This document shows positions 40,388-49,658 of a stretch of 64,000 bases of DNA, in pieces. The stretch's first letter is position 1; every line of letters starts with the position of its first letter. Origin of the DNA: Planosporangium thailandense (GTDB lineage: Bacteria > Actinomycetota > Actinomycetes > Mycobacteriales > Micromonosporaceae); assembly GCF_011947195.1 (NCBI RefSeq), contig NZ_JAATVY010000011.1, positions 124,001-188,000 of the forward strand, given 5' to 3'. The translations under genes were made by a program, and so were the position numbers. The notes beneath the pieces were generated by a model, which worked only from the letters and a program-made list of their open reading frames with translations, did not search any database and was not told where the DNA came from.

Positions 40388-41844
40388 TGCTCGACGGACT
40401 GGAAGCGGCGCTGAGCCGCGTTCATCCCGACCGGCCGGCGGTGCTCGGGCGCTCCGGCATCCGTCGCGGCGAGCTGGCCGACCTCGCCGCCGGCTACGCC
40501 GGCGCGCTCCACCACCGGGGGCTGTCGGCCGGCGACACCCTCGGCGTGGCGGTACGGCCCGGCCCGCGCGCCCTGGCCATCATGCTCGCGGCGTACCGGC
40601 TGGGCCTGCGGGTGGCGGTCCTCGACCCGTCGGCGGGACCGGACGTGCTCACCGCCAGGCTGGCGCTCGCCCGGCCCGACCTCGTGGTGGCCGACGCGGC
40701 GGCCCAGGCCGTGGCGGGCTGGGCGCAGCGGCTCGCGGGCCGGGCCGGCCTGGCCCTGCCGTCGCTCGACCGGCTGGGCCCGGTGGTGACCGTGGGTCGC
40801 CGGCTGCCCGGCTGCGCGCCGGCCCTGGTACCCCGCACGGACGCGGGTGTGCGCGACCGCTCCGACGCCGACGGCGACGCGGTCATCGTCTTCACCTCCG
40901 GCACCACCAGCCGACCCCGGGCGGTCGTGCACACCCGCGCGAGCGTCAACGCCGGCATGGCCGCGGTCACCGGCCTGGTCGGGCCGCGCCCGGGCGACAT
41001 CGTGCTGGGCGGGACGTTCTTCGTGCTCGTACCCGCCCTCGCCAGCGGTGCGGCGGTCGCGCAGCCGGCCCGCTCGGCCCGTCGGCTGGTTGCACAGCTC
41101 GACCGGCTGCGACCCCGGCACACCTACCTGACTCCGCCGCAGCTGCGCGCTGCCCTCGACGCCGGTGCCCGCTTCTCCGGTACGGTCTACAGTGGATCCG
41201 CTCCGGTCAGCGCGGCGCTGCTCGGTCGGGTGCGGGCCGCCGGCGCGACAGCGGCGTACGGCGTGTACGCGCTGACCGAGCTGTTCCCCGCCGCGGCGGT
41301 GGAGTCGGCGGAGAAGGCCGCCTTCGACGGCGAGGGCGACCTCGTCGGCGCCCCGCTGCCCGGCGTCTCCGCCTCCCTTGACGAGACCGGCCAGCTGCTG
41401 CTCGCCGGACCGTCCGCGGCGCACCGCTACCTCGGCGAGGAGCCGTTGCTGACAGTGGCGACCGGCGACGTGGCCCGCCTCGACGCCGGCGGCCGGATCG
41501 TGCTCGCCGGCCGGCGTAAGGACATGATCCTGCGGAACGCCGAGAACATCTATCCCGGCCTGTACGAGCCGGCGCTGCACGTGCCCGGCGTCAACCTCGC
41601 GCTACTTGTCGGGGTGCCGGCCGGCGACGGCGACGAGCGACTCGTCGCGGTGGTGGAGCCGCAGCCGGGGGCGGACGAACGCGCGGTCCGGGCCGCGCTC
41701 GCCGGGCCGCTCGCCCGGATGGGCTCGGCCCGGCCGGACGCGGTGGTGTTCGCTCCGGTACCGGTGGCCGGCCGCTCCCGCAAGCCGGACCGCGCCGCGG
41801 CCGCGGCGCTCGCGGCGAGGCTGACGGGAAGCGGGCGTGGGTGA
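40387..41844 (+). CDS. oleC: OleC-like AMP-dependent ligase / beta-lactone synthetase
   Basis: A 485-residue ANL-superfamily enzyme. The P-loop is in VIVFTSGTTSRPRAVVHT, A5 appears as YGVYALTELFPAA, and the hinge is LAGRRKDMILRNAENIYPGLYEPAL. The IYPGLYEP form is close to OleC and related acyl-AMP enzymes. OleC closes a beta-hydroxy acid to a beta-lactone using ATP. The C-terminal domain has the catalytic Lys position near SRKPD. It is shorter than classical OleC (~550 residues). The call rests mainly on context between OleA- and OleD-like genes; an ordinary acyl-CoA ligase is the alternative. The ATG overlaps the preceding stop (TGATG). Confidence 0.78.
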   Translation: MLDGLEAALSRVHPDRPAVLGRSGIRRGELADLAAGYAGALHHRGLSAGDTLGVAVRPGPRALAIMLAAYRLGLRVAVLDPSAGPDVLTARLALARPDLVVADAAAQAVAGWAQRLAGRAGLALPSLDRLGPVVTVGRRLPGCAPALVPRTDAGVRDRSDADGDAVIVFTSGTTSRPRAVVHTRASVNAGMAAVTGLVGPRPGDIVLGGTFFVLVPALASGAAVAQPARSARRLVAQLDRLRPRHTYLTPPQLRAALDAGARFSGTVYSGSAPVSAALLGRVRAAGATAAYGVYALTELFPAAAVESAEKAAFDGEGDLVGAPLPGVSASLDETGQLLLAGPSAAHRYLGEEPLLTVATGDVARLDAGGRIVLAGRRKDMILRNAENIYPGLYEPALHVPGVNLALLVGVPAGDGDERLVAVVEPQPGADERAVRAALAGPLARMGSARPDAVVFAPVPVAGRSRKPDRAAAAALAARLTGSGRG

Positions 41845-41855
41845 GCGGGTGCGCG

Positions 41856-43028
41856 TCAGGCCAGGGCGACGTTCAGAGACTCGTAAGTCGGGATCTTCAC
41901 GCGGCGACGGTAGCGTCGTGACACGACCCGCCACGGCCGCCCGGTGTCGAGCAGTGCGGTCAGTAGCCCGGTGATCTCAGCACGGGCCACCGGCGCGCCG
42001 AGGCAGAGGTGCCGCCCGGCGCCGAACCACAGCTGCCGGTTCTCGGGAAGGTAGGCGCGGTCAAGCCGGTAGCCTCCGGGCGCCACGTTCGCGGTGTAGG
42101 TCAGCAGCAGCACCCGGTCGCCGGCGCGCAGACGCCTGCCGGCCACGGTGGTGTCCGCGCGGACCGCGCGGCCGATCACTGTCGCGGGTGTCGTCACCCG
42201 CAGCCCTTCGCGCACCGCGGTCGGCAGCAGTTCGGGATTCGCGCGCAGGGTGTCCTGCTCACCGGTGTCGTGCAGCAGGGCGACGGTACGGGCCATCGCG
42301 CTCGCCGCGGTCTCGGTGCCGGCGACCATCAACAGCGTCGCCAGCCCTTCGGTCTCCTGCTGGTTGAGGCCAAGCTCGCGGCAGTGGCCGATCAGGGTCT
42401 CGCTGGACGCGCTGTGCCACAACTCGGCCACCGGTGCGGTCAGGCGGGCGACGATCGCCTTGGCCGTGGCGACCGTGGCGGGGTCGAGGTGGGTCGACGC
42501 GGTCGTGCCGAGCGCCAGGCTGGCCAGCTCCTCGCCGGTGGCGAAGATCTTGCGGTACTCGGCGTCGTCGTCGGTGGGCAGGCGCAGCCCCAGCAGGTCC
42601 GCGACGATTCGGCCGACGATGACGCGGGCCAGGTCGGCGACGTCGACCGTACGGCCGGCGGTCAGATCTGCGCGGGCCTGCGCCAGCCGGGGCCCCACCA
42701 CGCGACCGACCAGCGGGCGGGCGTTGTCGTCGGTGAACAGGCCGCGGGTACGGGATCGCAGCCTGTGGTGGCCCGGACCGTCGAACAGCTCGTACACCCA
42801 GTCGCCCAGTACCTGTGCCCACAGATGCCCCACGCCACCTTCGCCCAGCAGCGTGAAGTGCGCGGGGTCGTTCAGCACCGCCCGCGCGGTGACCGGGTCG
42901 GCGACCAGCCAGCCGAGCCGGGGCACCCGGCGGATCGGGCGGGCCAGGCGGCCGAGCGTCAGCAGCACCGGCAGCGCCGGCTTCGCGGCGGCCAGCAATC
43001 CAAATTCGTGGCGGGCGGCGGCATCCAT
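41856..43028 (-). CDS. Cytochrome P450 (complete), reverse strand in the ole-like cluster
   Basis: A 390-residue soluble P450. The I-helix motif is MVAGTETAASAM, the ExxR is in AVREGLRV, and the heme-binding loop is FGAGRHLCLGAPVARAEI with the axial Cys. All expected elements are present and the length is normal. It is convergent with the OleC-like gene (12-nt gap) and divergent from the second P450 across 196 bp. No ferredoxin gene is nearby. It is a probable tailoring oxygenase of the acyl chain or of the product. Confidence 0.92.
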   Translation of the reverse strand: MDAAARHEFGLLAAAKPALPVLLTLGRLARPIRRVPRLGWLVADPVTARAVLNDPAHFTLLGEGGVGHLWAQVLGDWVYELFDGPGHHRLRSRTRGLFTDDNARPLVGRVVGPRLAQARADLTAGRTVDVADLARVIVGRIVADLLGLRLPTDDDAEYRKIFATGEELASLALGTTASTHLDPATVATAKAIVARLTAPVAELWHSASSETLIGHCRELGLNQQETEGLATLLMVAGTETAASAMARTVALLHDTGEQDTLRANPELLPTAVREGLRVTTPATVIGRAVRADTTVAGRRLRAGDRVLLLTYTANVAPGGYRLDRAYLPENRQLWFGAGRHLCLGAPVARAEITGLLTALLDTGRPWRVVSRRYRRRVKIPTYESLNVALA

Positions 43029-43224
43029 GATCGGCTATCATGCCGCAACCGTCCCGGCCGTGCGGGCCGGATGCGCCACGAGGCGGACAAAACGTGATGA
43101 ATGTGGCAAACTTCTGCAAGATGATGCAGCGAGGCAACGAGCGCCCACTGTCGGTGGTGGTCCGGGGGTGCAACGAAGCGGCGACCCTCGGCGCCCCCGC
43201 TGTCCAGGTCCGGCAGGCGACCAC
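43029..43224. other. Divergent promoter region between the two P450 genes, no gene seen
   Basis: This 196-bp gap contains short frames that do not look coding. AT-richer stretches around 43092-43130 (AACGTGATGAATGTGGCAAA) could hold promoters, but no clear -35/-10 pair is visible. Confidence 0.4.
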
Positions 43225-44292
43225 ATGACGCCTGGGCGCCGCCGGGACCGGGCCGTCTACACGCGTAGCCACCCTGCGCTGTTCGCACTGCTGACGCTGA
43301 CCCGCCGCGCTGCCACCGTCCGCATCGGACGGACGGTACTGGTGCACGGCACCGATCCGTACCGGGATGCGCTGACCCGGCTGCCGCTGGACCGGGCCGC
43401 CGCCGGCACGACCGGCGGCATCGCCCGCGATGTCAGTGGCGGCGAGGGCGTGCTGTTCGACCAGGCGGGCGCCGACCACCGCGGGGCGCGGCGCGCGCTC
43501 GCGGACGCGCTGAGCGCGCCCGGCGTCGAGCGGCTGCGGCGACTCGGTCGGGAGGTGCTGGAGCGCCGGGCGGCCGCGCTGGCGACCGGCGGACGGGTCG
43601 ACGTCGTCGACGTGGCGGTGGAGCTGTCCGGCACGGTCGCGGCCGAGCTGCTGGGCCTCGACCTCCCGCCGCGGCGGCTCGCCGGCGCTGCTCGGGCAGC
43701 GGCCGCCGCAGCGGCGCGCGCCCACCTGCCCGGGCCGCTGGCCAGCCGCAACCGGCACCGTGCTCGCGCGGCGGCCGGCGAACTGCTCGCGCTGATCGGC
43801 GACGAGCGTGCCGCGATGCTCGCGGTGGCGGCGGTCAACACGACCGTCGCGGCGCTACCCCGCGCCGTCGCCTGGTGCGCCGACGACGGGCTGTGGCCGC
43901 AGGCCGCCGACCCGGCGACGGCCGCGGCCCTCGCCGGCGAACTGCTGCGGGTACTCGCCCCGTCACCGCTGCTGCCACGGGTCGCGGCGGCCGACGGGAC
44001 CCTCGCCGGCCGGCCGGTACGGGCGGGCGACCGGCTGATCCTGGTAACCCGGCACGCCGCCCGCGCCCACGACCGCGACCCGGACGCCGTCGCCGCGGTA
44101 CCGGCCGCCACCGCGCAGCTCGTCTTCGGCGCGGGCCCGCACGCCTGCCCCGGGGCCCGGTTGGCCCGTGCCCAGCTGGTCGACGCCCTCGCCGCGTTCG
44201 CGCCGTACCGGCCGGTCGTGTCGCGGGCGCGGGTCGACCGCCGCAGTGCCCTGCCCGGCTGGGGCTTCCTGGAGGTGTCGGCGTGCGGCTAG
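43225..44292 (+). CDS. Short, atypical cytochrome P450
   Basis: A 355-residue P450-like protein, ~40 residues shorter than its neighbour and unusually Ala/Arg-rich. The heme loop is intact (LVFGAGPHACPGARLARAQL, with axial Cys) and ELLRVLAPSPLLPR gives the ExxR. The I-helix reads AVAAVNTTVAAL, where the usual acidic residue of the (A/G)GxE/DT motif is Asn and the Gly is Ala. Oxygen activation may therefore differ, or the protein may use peroxide or be non-catalytic. The N-terminal part is shortened (SHPALFALLTLTRRAATV). The start at 43225 is the best ATG. Its stop overlaps the OleD-like gene start, so it is part of the ole-like operon. Confidence 0.85.
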   Translation: MTPGRRRDRAVYTRSHPALFALLTLTRRAATVRIGRTVLVHGTDPYRDALTRLPLDRAAAGTTGGIARDVSGGEGVLFDQAGADHRGARRALADALSAPGVERLRRLGREVLERRAAALATGGRVDVVDVAVELSGTVAAELLGLDLPPRRLAGAARAAAAAAARAHLPGPLASRNRHRARAAAGELLALIGDERAAMLAVAAVNTTVAALPRAVAWCADDGLWPQAADPATAAALAGELLRVLAPSPLLPRVAAADGTLAGRPVRAGDRLILVTRHAARAHDRDPDAVAAVPAATAQLVFGAGPHACPGARLARAQLVDALAAFAPYRPVVSRARVDRRSALPGWGFLEVSACG

Positions 44293-45239
44293 CCGTGACC
44301 GGTGCCAGTGGCTTCTGCGGCGCCGCGGTCGCGCGCGCCGCCGCCGCGGCGGGCATGGAGGTGGTATGCCTGGGTCGCCGGCCCGGCCCGGGGGGCCGTC
44401 ACGTGCCGTGGGACGCCGCGCGGGACACGCCGGAGCTGGCCGGCGTGGACGGCGTCGTGCACCTGGCCGCCGCCGTCGGTGACCCGCCGCCTGGTGCAGC
44501 CGTGGAGGCGGCCTTCCGGAGGGTCAATGTGGACGGTACCGCGCGGCTGATGACGGCGGCGGGCGGACGGCCCGTCGTGTACGTCAGCAGCGCGAGCGTG
44601 TACGCGCCGGGGCGGCACGAGCGGCCACTCACCGAGGAGCACCAGGTCGGCGGCCAACGCACCGCGTACGGTCGGACCAAGGCCGAAGGCGAGGCCCTCG
44701 CACTCGCCGCCGGGGCGGTGGCGCTCCGGCCGCGGGCGGTGTACGGGCCGGGTGACCCGCACCTGTTGCCCCGGCTGCGCCGAGCGGTACGCGCCGGGGT
44801 GGCGCTGCTGCCCGGCCCGGACACCACGCTCAGCCTCACCGCCGTGGAGAACCTCGCCGACGCCTGCCTGGCCGCGCTCGCCTGGCCGTCGGGCGCGTAC
44901 AACATCGCAGACGCGACGGTCTACCACCGCGACGACGCCGTTCGCCGGGTACTGGCCGCGCTGGGAACGCCGGCTCGGCTGGTGCACGTACCAACGGGTT
45001 TGGGCTATGCCGCGGCGTCGGTGGCTCGCGTGGCGGGCCGGCTGCGATCGACCCCGCCGGCCCTGACCCGGTACGCGATCGACCAGCTCGCTCACGGCGT
45101 GGTCCTCGACATCGCTCGCGCGACCGCGCTCGGCTGGCGGCCCCGGCACGACCTCGACGGCTTCACCGCCTGGCTGCGCACGGTCGACCCGGTTTCCGCA
45201 CCGACCGTGCCCGGCAGCGATGGCGGCTCCATGCCGTGA
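44283..45239 (+). CDS. oleD: OleD-like NAD(P)-dependent epimerase/reductase
   Basis: A 318-residue short-chain dehydrogenase of the extended type. The Rossmann motif is LAVTGASGFCGAAVARA at the N-terminus, and the catalytic Tyr-Lys is in RTAYGRTKAEGEALAL, preceded by VYVSSASVYAPG. ALRPRAVYGPGDPHLLPRL and PPALTRYAIDQLAHG, with a following WRPRHDLDGFTAWL end, parallel Xanthomonas OleD closely. OleD reduces the beta-keto acid made by OleA. The GTG at 44283 follows GGAGGT and overlaps the P450 stop. A strong hairpin terminator lies just downstream (45266-45300). Related sugar epimerases are the alternative, but the context favours OleD. Confidence 0.82.
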   Translation: MRLAVTGASGFCGAAVARAAAAAGMEVVCLGRRPGPGGRHVPWDAARDTPELAGVDGVVHLAAAVGDPPPGAAVEAAFRRVNVDGTARLMTAAGGRPVVYVSSASVYAPGRHERPLTEEHQVGGQRTAYGRTKAEGEALALAAGAVALRPRAVYGPGDPHLLPRLRRAVRAGVALLPGPDTTLSLTAVENLADACLAALAWPSGAYNIADATVYHRDDAVRRVLAALGTPARLVHVPTGLGYAAASVARVAGRLRSTPPALTRYAIDQLAHGVVLDIARATALGWRPRHDLDGFTAWLRTVDPVSAPTVPGSDGGSMP

Positions 45240-45265
45240 TCTGCTCACGTGCGCGAGGCCGGCGA

Positions 45266-45300
45266 GAGTGCGGGGAACCGCCCGGGGGTTCCCCGCACTC
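45266..45300. terminator. Bidirectional hairpin terminator
   Basis: GAGTGCGGGGAACC (45266-45279) pairs exactly with 45287-45300 around a 7-nt loop. It lies between the convergent OleD-like and MMPL genes and can serve both strands. Confidence 0.8.
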
Positions 45301-45315
45301 CGGCTCGACAACGGG

Positions 45316-47493
45316 TCAGACTCTGGCCTCTTCCCCGACCCTGGCCGGTGAAGCCGGGGTCGCCTTCGGTGCCCAGCGTCCGGGCAGCCACCAGTTGGCC
45401 TTGCCGCACAGTTCCATCACCGCGGGGACGAGGACCATCCGGACGATGGTGGCGTCGATGAGCACGGCGACGGCCATGCCCAGACCTCCCTGCTTGACGG
45501 CGACGTCGGGGCCGAGCAGGGAGGTCGTGAAGACGGCGACCATGATGGCGGCCGCGGCGGTGATGACCTTGGCGGTCCGTGCCAGCCCGCGAGTGACGGC
45601 CGTCCGGGTGTCGCCGGTGCGCTCGTACTCCTCACGGACCCGCGAGATCAGAAAGACCTCGTAGTCCATGGACAGGCCGAACAGGACCGGGAACATCATC
45701 ATCGGCACCCAGGTCGTGATCGGCATGGCGGTGGGGAAACCGAGGGCCGAGCCCAACCAGCCCCACTGCACGACCGCGACGAGCACGCCGTAGGCGGCGC
45801 CGATCGACAGCAGGTTCATCACGGCGGCCTGCAGCGCGATCGTGACCGACCGGACCAGCGCGATGAGCAGCACCAGGGACACCGCGATGACGACCGCGAT
45901 CATCAGGGGCAGGCGCGAGCCGACCTCATCGGCCATGTCGATCGTGGCGGCGTTCGGGCCGCCGACGTAGACCGCTGCGCCGCCGGGTGCCTTGGGCAGC
46001 ACGTCGTCGCGGAGCCGGTGCACCAGGTCCGCGGTCGCCGCATCCTGGTATCCGGTCTCGGGGAAGGCCATGAAGGTCGCGGCCTGCCCGTCCCTGCTGA
46101 CTCGAGGCTGCGTGACGTAGGCGATGCCCGCGGTCTTCCTGACCGCTTCGACGACGGGACGCAGGTCGGCGTCCGTGGAGTCGACCTGGGTGGCGAAGAT
46201 CAGCGGTGCGCCGTAGCCGGGACCGAAGCCCTCGGAGAGAATAGTGTACGAGGTGTAGCTGCTCCTGTCGTGGGGCTGGACACTGGCGTCGGGCAGGCTC
46301 AGCCGCATCGACAGCACGGGGGCGGCCAGCACCAGCAGGACCGCGCCGGCCAGCACCGCGGCGACCAGCGGCCTGCGCTGGACCACGCCGGCCCAGCGCT
46401 CGGCAAGGGTAAGGCGCCCTCGGGACGCGGCACGGACGGGCTCGTACCGGCGGGACGTGCGACGGGGCAGGCGCAGTGAGTTGATCTTGCGACCGGTGAA
46501 GCTCAGGAACGCTGGCAGCAGGGTCACCGCGGCGATCATCGTCACCAGCACGATCACCGACGTGGCGATGGCCACCCCGGTCATCAGCCGCTGTCCCATG
46601 ACGACCAGGCCCAGCAGCGCGATCACGACGGTCGTGCCGGCGAACAGCACCGCGCGGCCGGCGGTGGTGACGGCCTTGACCGTGGCGCTCTCGGGCTCGT
46701 CACCGTCCTCCAGGCTGTCCTTGTAGCGGGTCACGATGAACAGCGCGTAGTCGATGCCGACACCGAGCCCGATCATCGCGGAGAGGATCACGGTGAAATC
46801 CGGCGCGGGGACCAGGTACCCCACCAGCTTCATCAGGGCGATGCCGCCGAGGATCGCCAGCAGCGCGGTCACGATCGGCAGGCCCATCGCCACCAGTGAC
46901 CCGAAGGCGATGAACAGGATCACCGCCGCCGCCAGGATGCCCACGCTCTCGGCCGGCCCCTGCTTGGGTGTCTCGGCCTTTTCCGCCTGATTCCCGCCCA
47001 GCCCCAGCGTCACGCCGTCACCGGAGGCCTCCTTGACCGTGGTCACCAGGCGCTTGACCTCGGTCAGCTTCACATCCGTCGAGGTCAGCGGGATGATCGT
47101 ACGGGCGATACGACGATCCTGCGTCACCAGACTCTTGTCCTGATACGGCGAGGCCACCGGCCCGGTGATGGGTGAGGCGTCCAGATCGGCGAGCACCTTC
47201 TCGATCTTTTGCCGGGCGGCGGGGTCGTCGATCCCCTTCTCCGCCTTCATCGCGAGAGTCAGCGTGTCCCCTTGCTGCTGGGGGAAGTGCTCCCGGATTA
47301 GAGCCTGCGCCTTCGCGGAATCGTAGTTTCCGCCGGAGAAGTCGTTGTCGGCGGCCGCGCCGTAGCCGAAGCCGACGAACGCCACGGCGATGACGCCGAC
47401 GATCCAGGTCAGGAGGACCAGGCGGCGGCGCCGGTAACAGAACCGGGCCAGTCCCGCCAGCGCTCCATCCGTACGGGGAGTCTCGGTTGTCAT
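45316..47493 (-). CDS. MMPL/RND-family membrane transporter
   Basis: A 725-residue MMPL transporter with two RND repeats. The first helix is LVLLTWIVGVIAVAFVGFG. The proton-relay motifs are GLGVGIDYALFIVTRYKDSL in the first half and GLSMDYEVFLISRVREEYER in the second. Two ATGs are adjacent (47496 and 47493); GAGGAG precedes them and the second has the better spacing. It lies immediately beyond the ole-like cluster, convergent with it, so product export is conceivable but not shown. It could instead belong with the multicopper oxidase genes 122 nt upstream on the same strand. Confidence 0.92.
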   Translation of the reverse strand: MTTETPRTDGALAGLARFCYRRRRLVLLTWIVGVIAVAFVGFGYGAAADNDFSGGNYDSAKAQALIREHFPQQQGDTLTLAMKAEKGIDDPAARQKIEKVLADLDASPITGPVASPYQDKSLVTQDRRIARTIIPLTSTDVKLTEVKRLVTTVKEASGDGVTLGLGGNQAEKAETPKQGPAESVGILAAAVILFIAFGSLVAMGLPIVTALLAILGGIALMKLVGYLVPAPDFTVILSAMIGLGVGIDYALFIVTRYKDSLEDGDEPESATVKAVTTAGRAVLFAGTTVVIALLGLVVMGQRLMTGVAIATSVIVLVTMIAAVTLLPAFLSFTGRKINSLRLPRRTSRRYEPVRAASRGRLTLAERWAGVVQRRPLVAAVLAGAVLLVLAAPVLSMRLSLPDASVQPHDRSSYTSYTILSEGFGPGYGAPLIFATQVDSTDADLRPVVEAVRKTAGIAYVTQPRVSRDGQAATFMAFPETGYQDAATADLVHRLRDDVLPKAPGGAAVYVGGPNAATIDMADEVGSRLPLMIAVVIAVSLVLLIALVRSVTIALQAAVMNLLSIGAAYGVLVAVVQWGWLGSALGFPTAMPITTWVPMMMFPVLFGLSMDYEVFLISRVREEYERTGDTRTAVTRGLARTAKVITAAAAIMVAVFTTSLLGPDVAVKQGGLGMAVAVLIDATIVRMVLVPAVMELCGKANWWLPGRWAPKATPASPARVGEEARV

Positions 47494-47615
47494 CATCTTC
47501 TCCTCGAGCGGTCGTGGTCGGAGGTTGTGGTCAGGGGGCGGTCGGGGCGCGCGTGATTTGGTGGCTGGTGGGGGCGGACCGATGGGAACGCGTCACGGGT
47601 CGTCCGGGCGGTGGG

Positions 47616-49658
47616 TCAGTGGCCACCGTGCGGACTACTGCCCGTTGCGCCCGCGTGGGTGGTGTGCGAGCCGGCGAACGGCGTGGTGACGCCGTCATAG
47701 CGGAGCCGCAGCATCATTCCCTGATGTGCGTGGGGCAGGTTGTGGCAATGGTTCATCCAGATCCCAGGGTTCGTGGCCTTGAACGCGACCTCCCACACCT
47801 GTCCCGGTCGGACATCGAACGTGTCCACCCACAGTGGACTCCCGGAGGACCGCTTGCCGTCCCTGGACACGATCAGCACGGGATGGCCGTGCAGATGCCA
47901 GGGGTGAGTTTCCGGGCTCCGGTTCACCACGGTGAACCGGACGATGTCGCCCTCGGTGACGAGCTGATCCGGGATCGACGGGTGGCCGCGACCGTTGACC
48001 GTCTGCGCAAACGCCGGCGCACCGTCGACCATGGCCACCCCCCGGTCCAGGACGATCGTGAAGTGCCGGTCGGCTTTGCCGGCATCGAACGGCACCGCGG
48101 CCGGCTCGCCATAGCGCATAAGGTCGAGCTCCGGCCAGCCGGAGGTGTCCGCGACGGTCGGATCCTCACCGGCGGCGGCGCCTCCCGGACGCAGTCGCAC
48201 GCCGCCGTCGTGATCGTTGTCGACAACGAGTGCCACCGGGGTGTCGGGCATGGCGAAGATCAGGTCGTACCGTCCGCCCGCGGGCAGGCGGAGTCCCGCA
48301 TCACGGGCCTCGCCGGGTTGGTGGAGATCCCGGCCGTCGACGGCCGCCACCCGGAAGGGCGTGCCGGCCAGCGCGAACCGGTGTGGATCCGAGTCGGTGT
48401 TGATCAACCGCAACCGCACGGGCGTACCGGCTGGCGCGGTGTGTTCGGTACGCCCGTCCTGGCCGGCGATCACCACGGTGCCGTCGAATGTGTGCACCGG
48501 CAGAGTCAGATCCAGCTGCTTCGCGGGAGCGGCCCCGTCCGCCTGCTGCGTGTCGCGTGGCGTCACGACGAGGGTCCCGTACAGCCCCTTGCGCACGCCA
48601 CGGTCCGAGGCCTGGTGGGTGTGGTACCAGTAGGTCCCCACCTGATCGGCACGAAAGTGGTAGACGAACTCCTCGCCGGGTGCCACCACGTGCTGTGTCA
48701 CGCCCGGCGCGCCATCGTCACCGCACGGCACGTCGTAGCCGTGCCAGTGCAGGGTCACCCCGTCCTGGATGTCGGCGTTGCGTAGCGTCACCTCGATCAG
48801 ATCACCCTCGGTGGCGGTGACCGCAGGACCCGGTACCTGACCGTTGTAGGTCCATGCCTCGACTTCACGTCCGGACGGGAGTCGCACGGTGGCCGTCAGC
48901 GCGGTGAGTTCGTACTGCCGCTTGCTGCCGCCGGGCGCCGGTGTGCCGGCACCCCGCAGATCGGCCACTGACACGGCTGCTCGAGAACCGGACGAACGCC
49001 GCGGGCCGCCTCCGGTGGCTACGGACTCGGCAGGCATGAACAACAGGCCGACGCCGGTACCTCCGGCACCCACCACGACTGCTCCACCCGCCAAGCTGAT
49101 GAACCGGCGGCGCGAGAACCCGGATTTTCCGTGCGGTGCCGGTGTGGGCTCGATGCCGGCATCGTCGGTGGCGTCGGTGGCGTCGACCGGCGCCGCGACG
49201 ACGCGCGCGGTCAGCAGCCCGCCAGCGCACACAAGCGAGACGGCGATCAGCGCGGTGCTCCCGGTCAGGGGGTACCCGGCCAGGAAAGACACCAGGAGAC
49301 CGGCCAGCGCGGCGTACGCGGTGGTGAGCAGCCAGACAACACCGCTTGCCGACGTTCCCTCGCTTGGCGCCCGCCTCGCCGCGAACAGCCGCCGGCCGGC
49401 GGTCGACACGGCGACCACCCCGGCGGCTGCGAGCATCGGCAGCCCCAGCAGCACCTTCTCCTGTACAAACCACCAGCCGTGGCTGGCCAGCACCGCCACC
49501 GTGGCCACCCGGGCGAGGGTCACCAGCACCGCCGCCACCAGGAGGTGAAGCGCGAGCCGGGCGCGCCGGACGGCCGCCGTGACGCCGGCCGCGGACCATG
49601 TCGCGACACTCAACAGTGCGACGACATGGTCCAGGAGGAGCAATTGACCCGCCGTCAT
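47616..49658 (-). CDS. Membrane-anchored multicopper oxidase
   Basis: A 680-residue protein with two parts. About 170 N-terminal residues hold roughly five membrane helices; then comes SRRRFISLAGG, a twin-arginine-like motif followed by a hydrophobic helix. A multicopper oxidase body begins near residue 240. All four copper motifs are seen: TLHWHGYDV, YWYHTHQAS, HPWHLHGHPV and WMNHCHNLPHAHQGMM, giving type 1 and trinuclear sites. Met/His-rich tail residues end the protein. The catalytic domain should face outside. Likely roles are copper detoxification or oxidation of a phenol or metal. Its ATG overlaps the stop of the DUF6220-like gene (ATGA), so the two are coupled. Confidence 0.9.
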   Translation of the reverse strand: MTAGQLLLLDHVVALLSVATWSAAGVTAAVRRARLALHLLVAAVLVTLARVATVAVLASHGWWFVQEKVLLGLPMLAAAGVVAVSTAGRRLFAARRAPSEGTSASGVVWLLTTAYAALAGLLVSFLAGYPLTGSTALIAVSLVCAGGLLTARVVAAPVDATDATDDAGIEPTPAPHGKSGFSRRRFISLAGGAVVVGAGGTGVGLLFMPAESVATGGGPRRSSGSRAAVSVADLRGAGTPAPGGSKRQYELTALTATVRLPSGREVEAWTYNGQVPGPAVTATEGDLIEVTLRNADIQDGVTLHWHGYDVPCGDDGAPGVTQHVVAPGEEFVYHFRADQVGTYWYHTHQASDRGVRKGLYGTLVVTPRDTQQADGAAPAKQLDLTLPVHTFDGTVVIAGQDGRTEHTAPAGTPVRLRLINTDSDPHRFALAGTPFRVAAVDGRDLHQPGEARDAGLRLPAGGRYDLIFAMPDTPVALVVDNDHDGGVRLRPGGAAAGEDPTVADTSGWPELDLMRYGEPAAVPFDAGKADRHFTIVLDRGVAMVDGAPAFAQTVNGRGHPSIPDQLVTEGDIVRFTVVNRSPETHPWHLHGHPVLIVSRDGKRSSGSPLWVDTFDVRPGQVWEVAFKATNPGIWMNHCHNLPHAHQGMMLRLRYDGVTTPFAGSHTTHAGATGSSPHGGH

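Noticed and set aside
43040..43228. Small plus-strand frame between the two P450 genes
   Set aside because: No ribosome site and no conserved features; overlaps both promoter regions.
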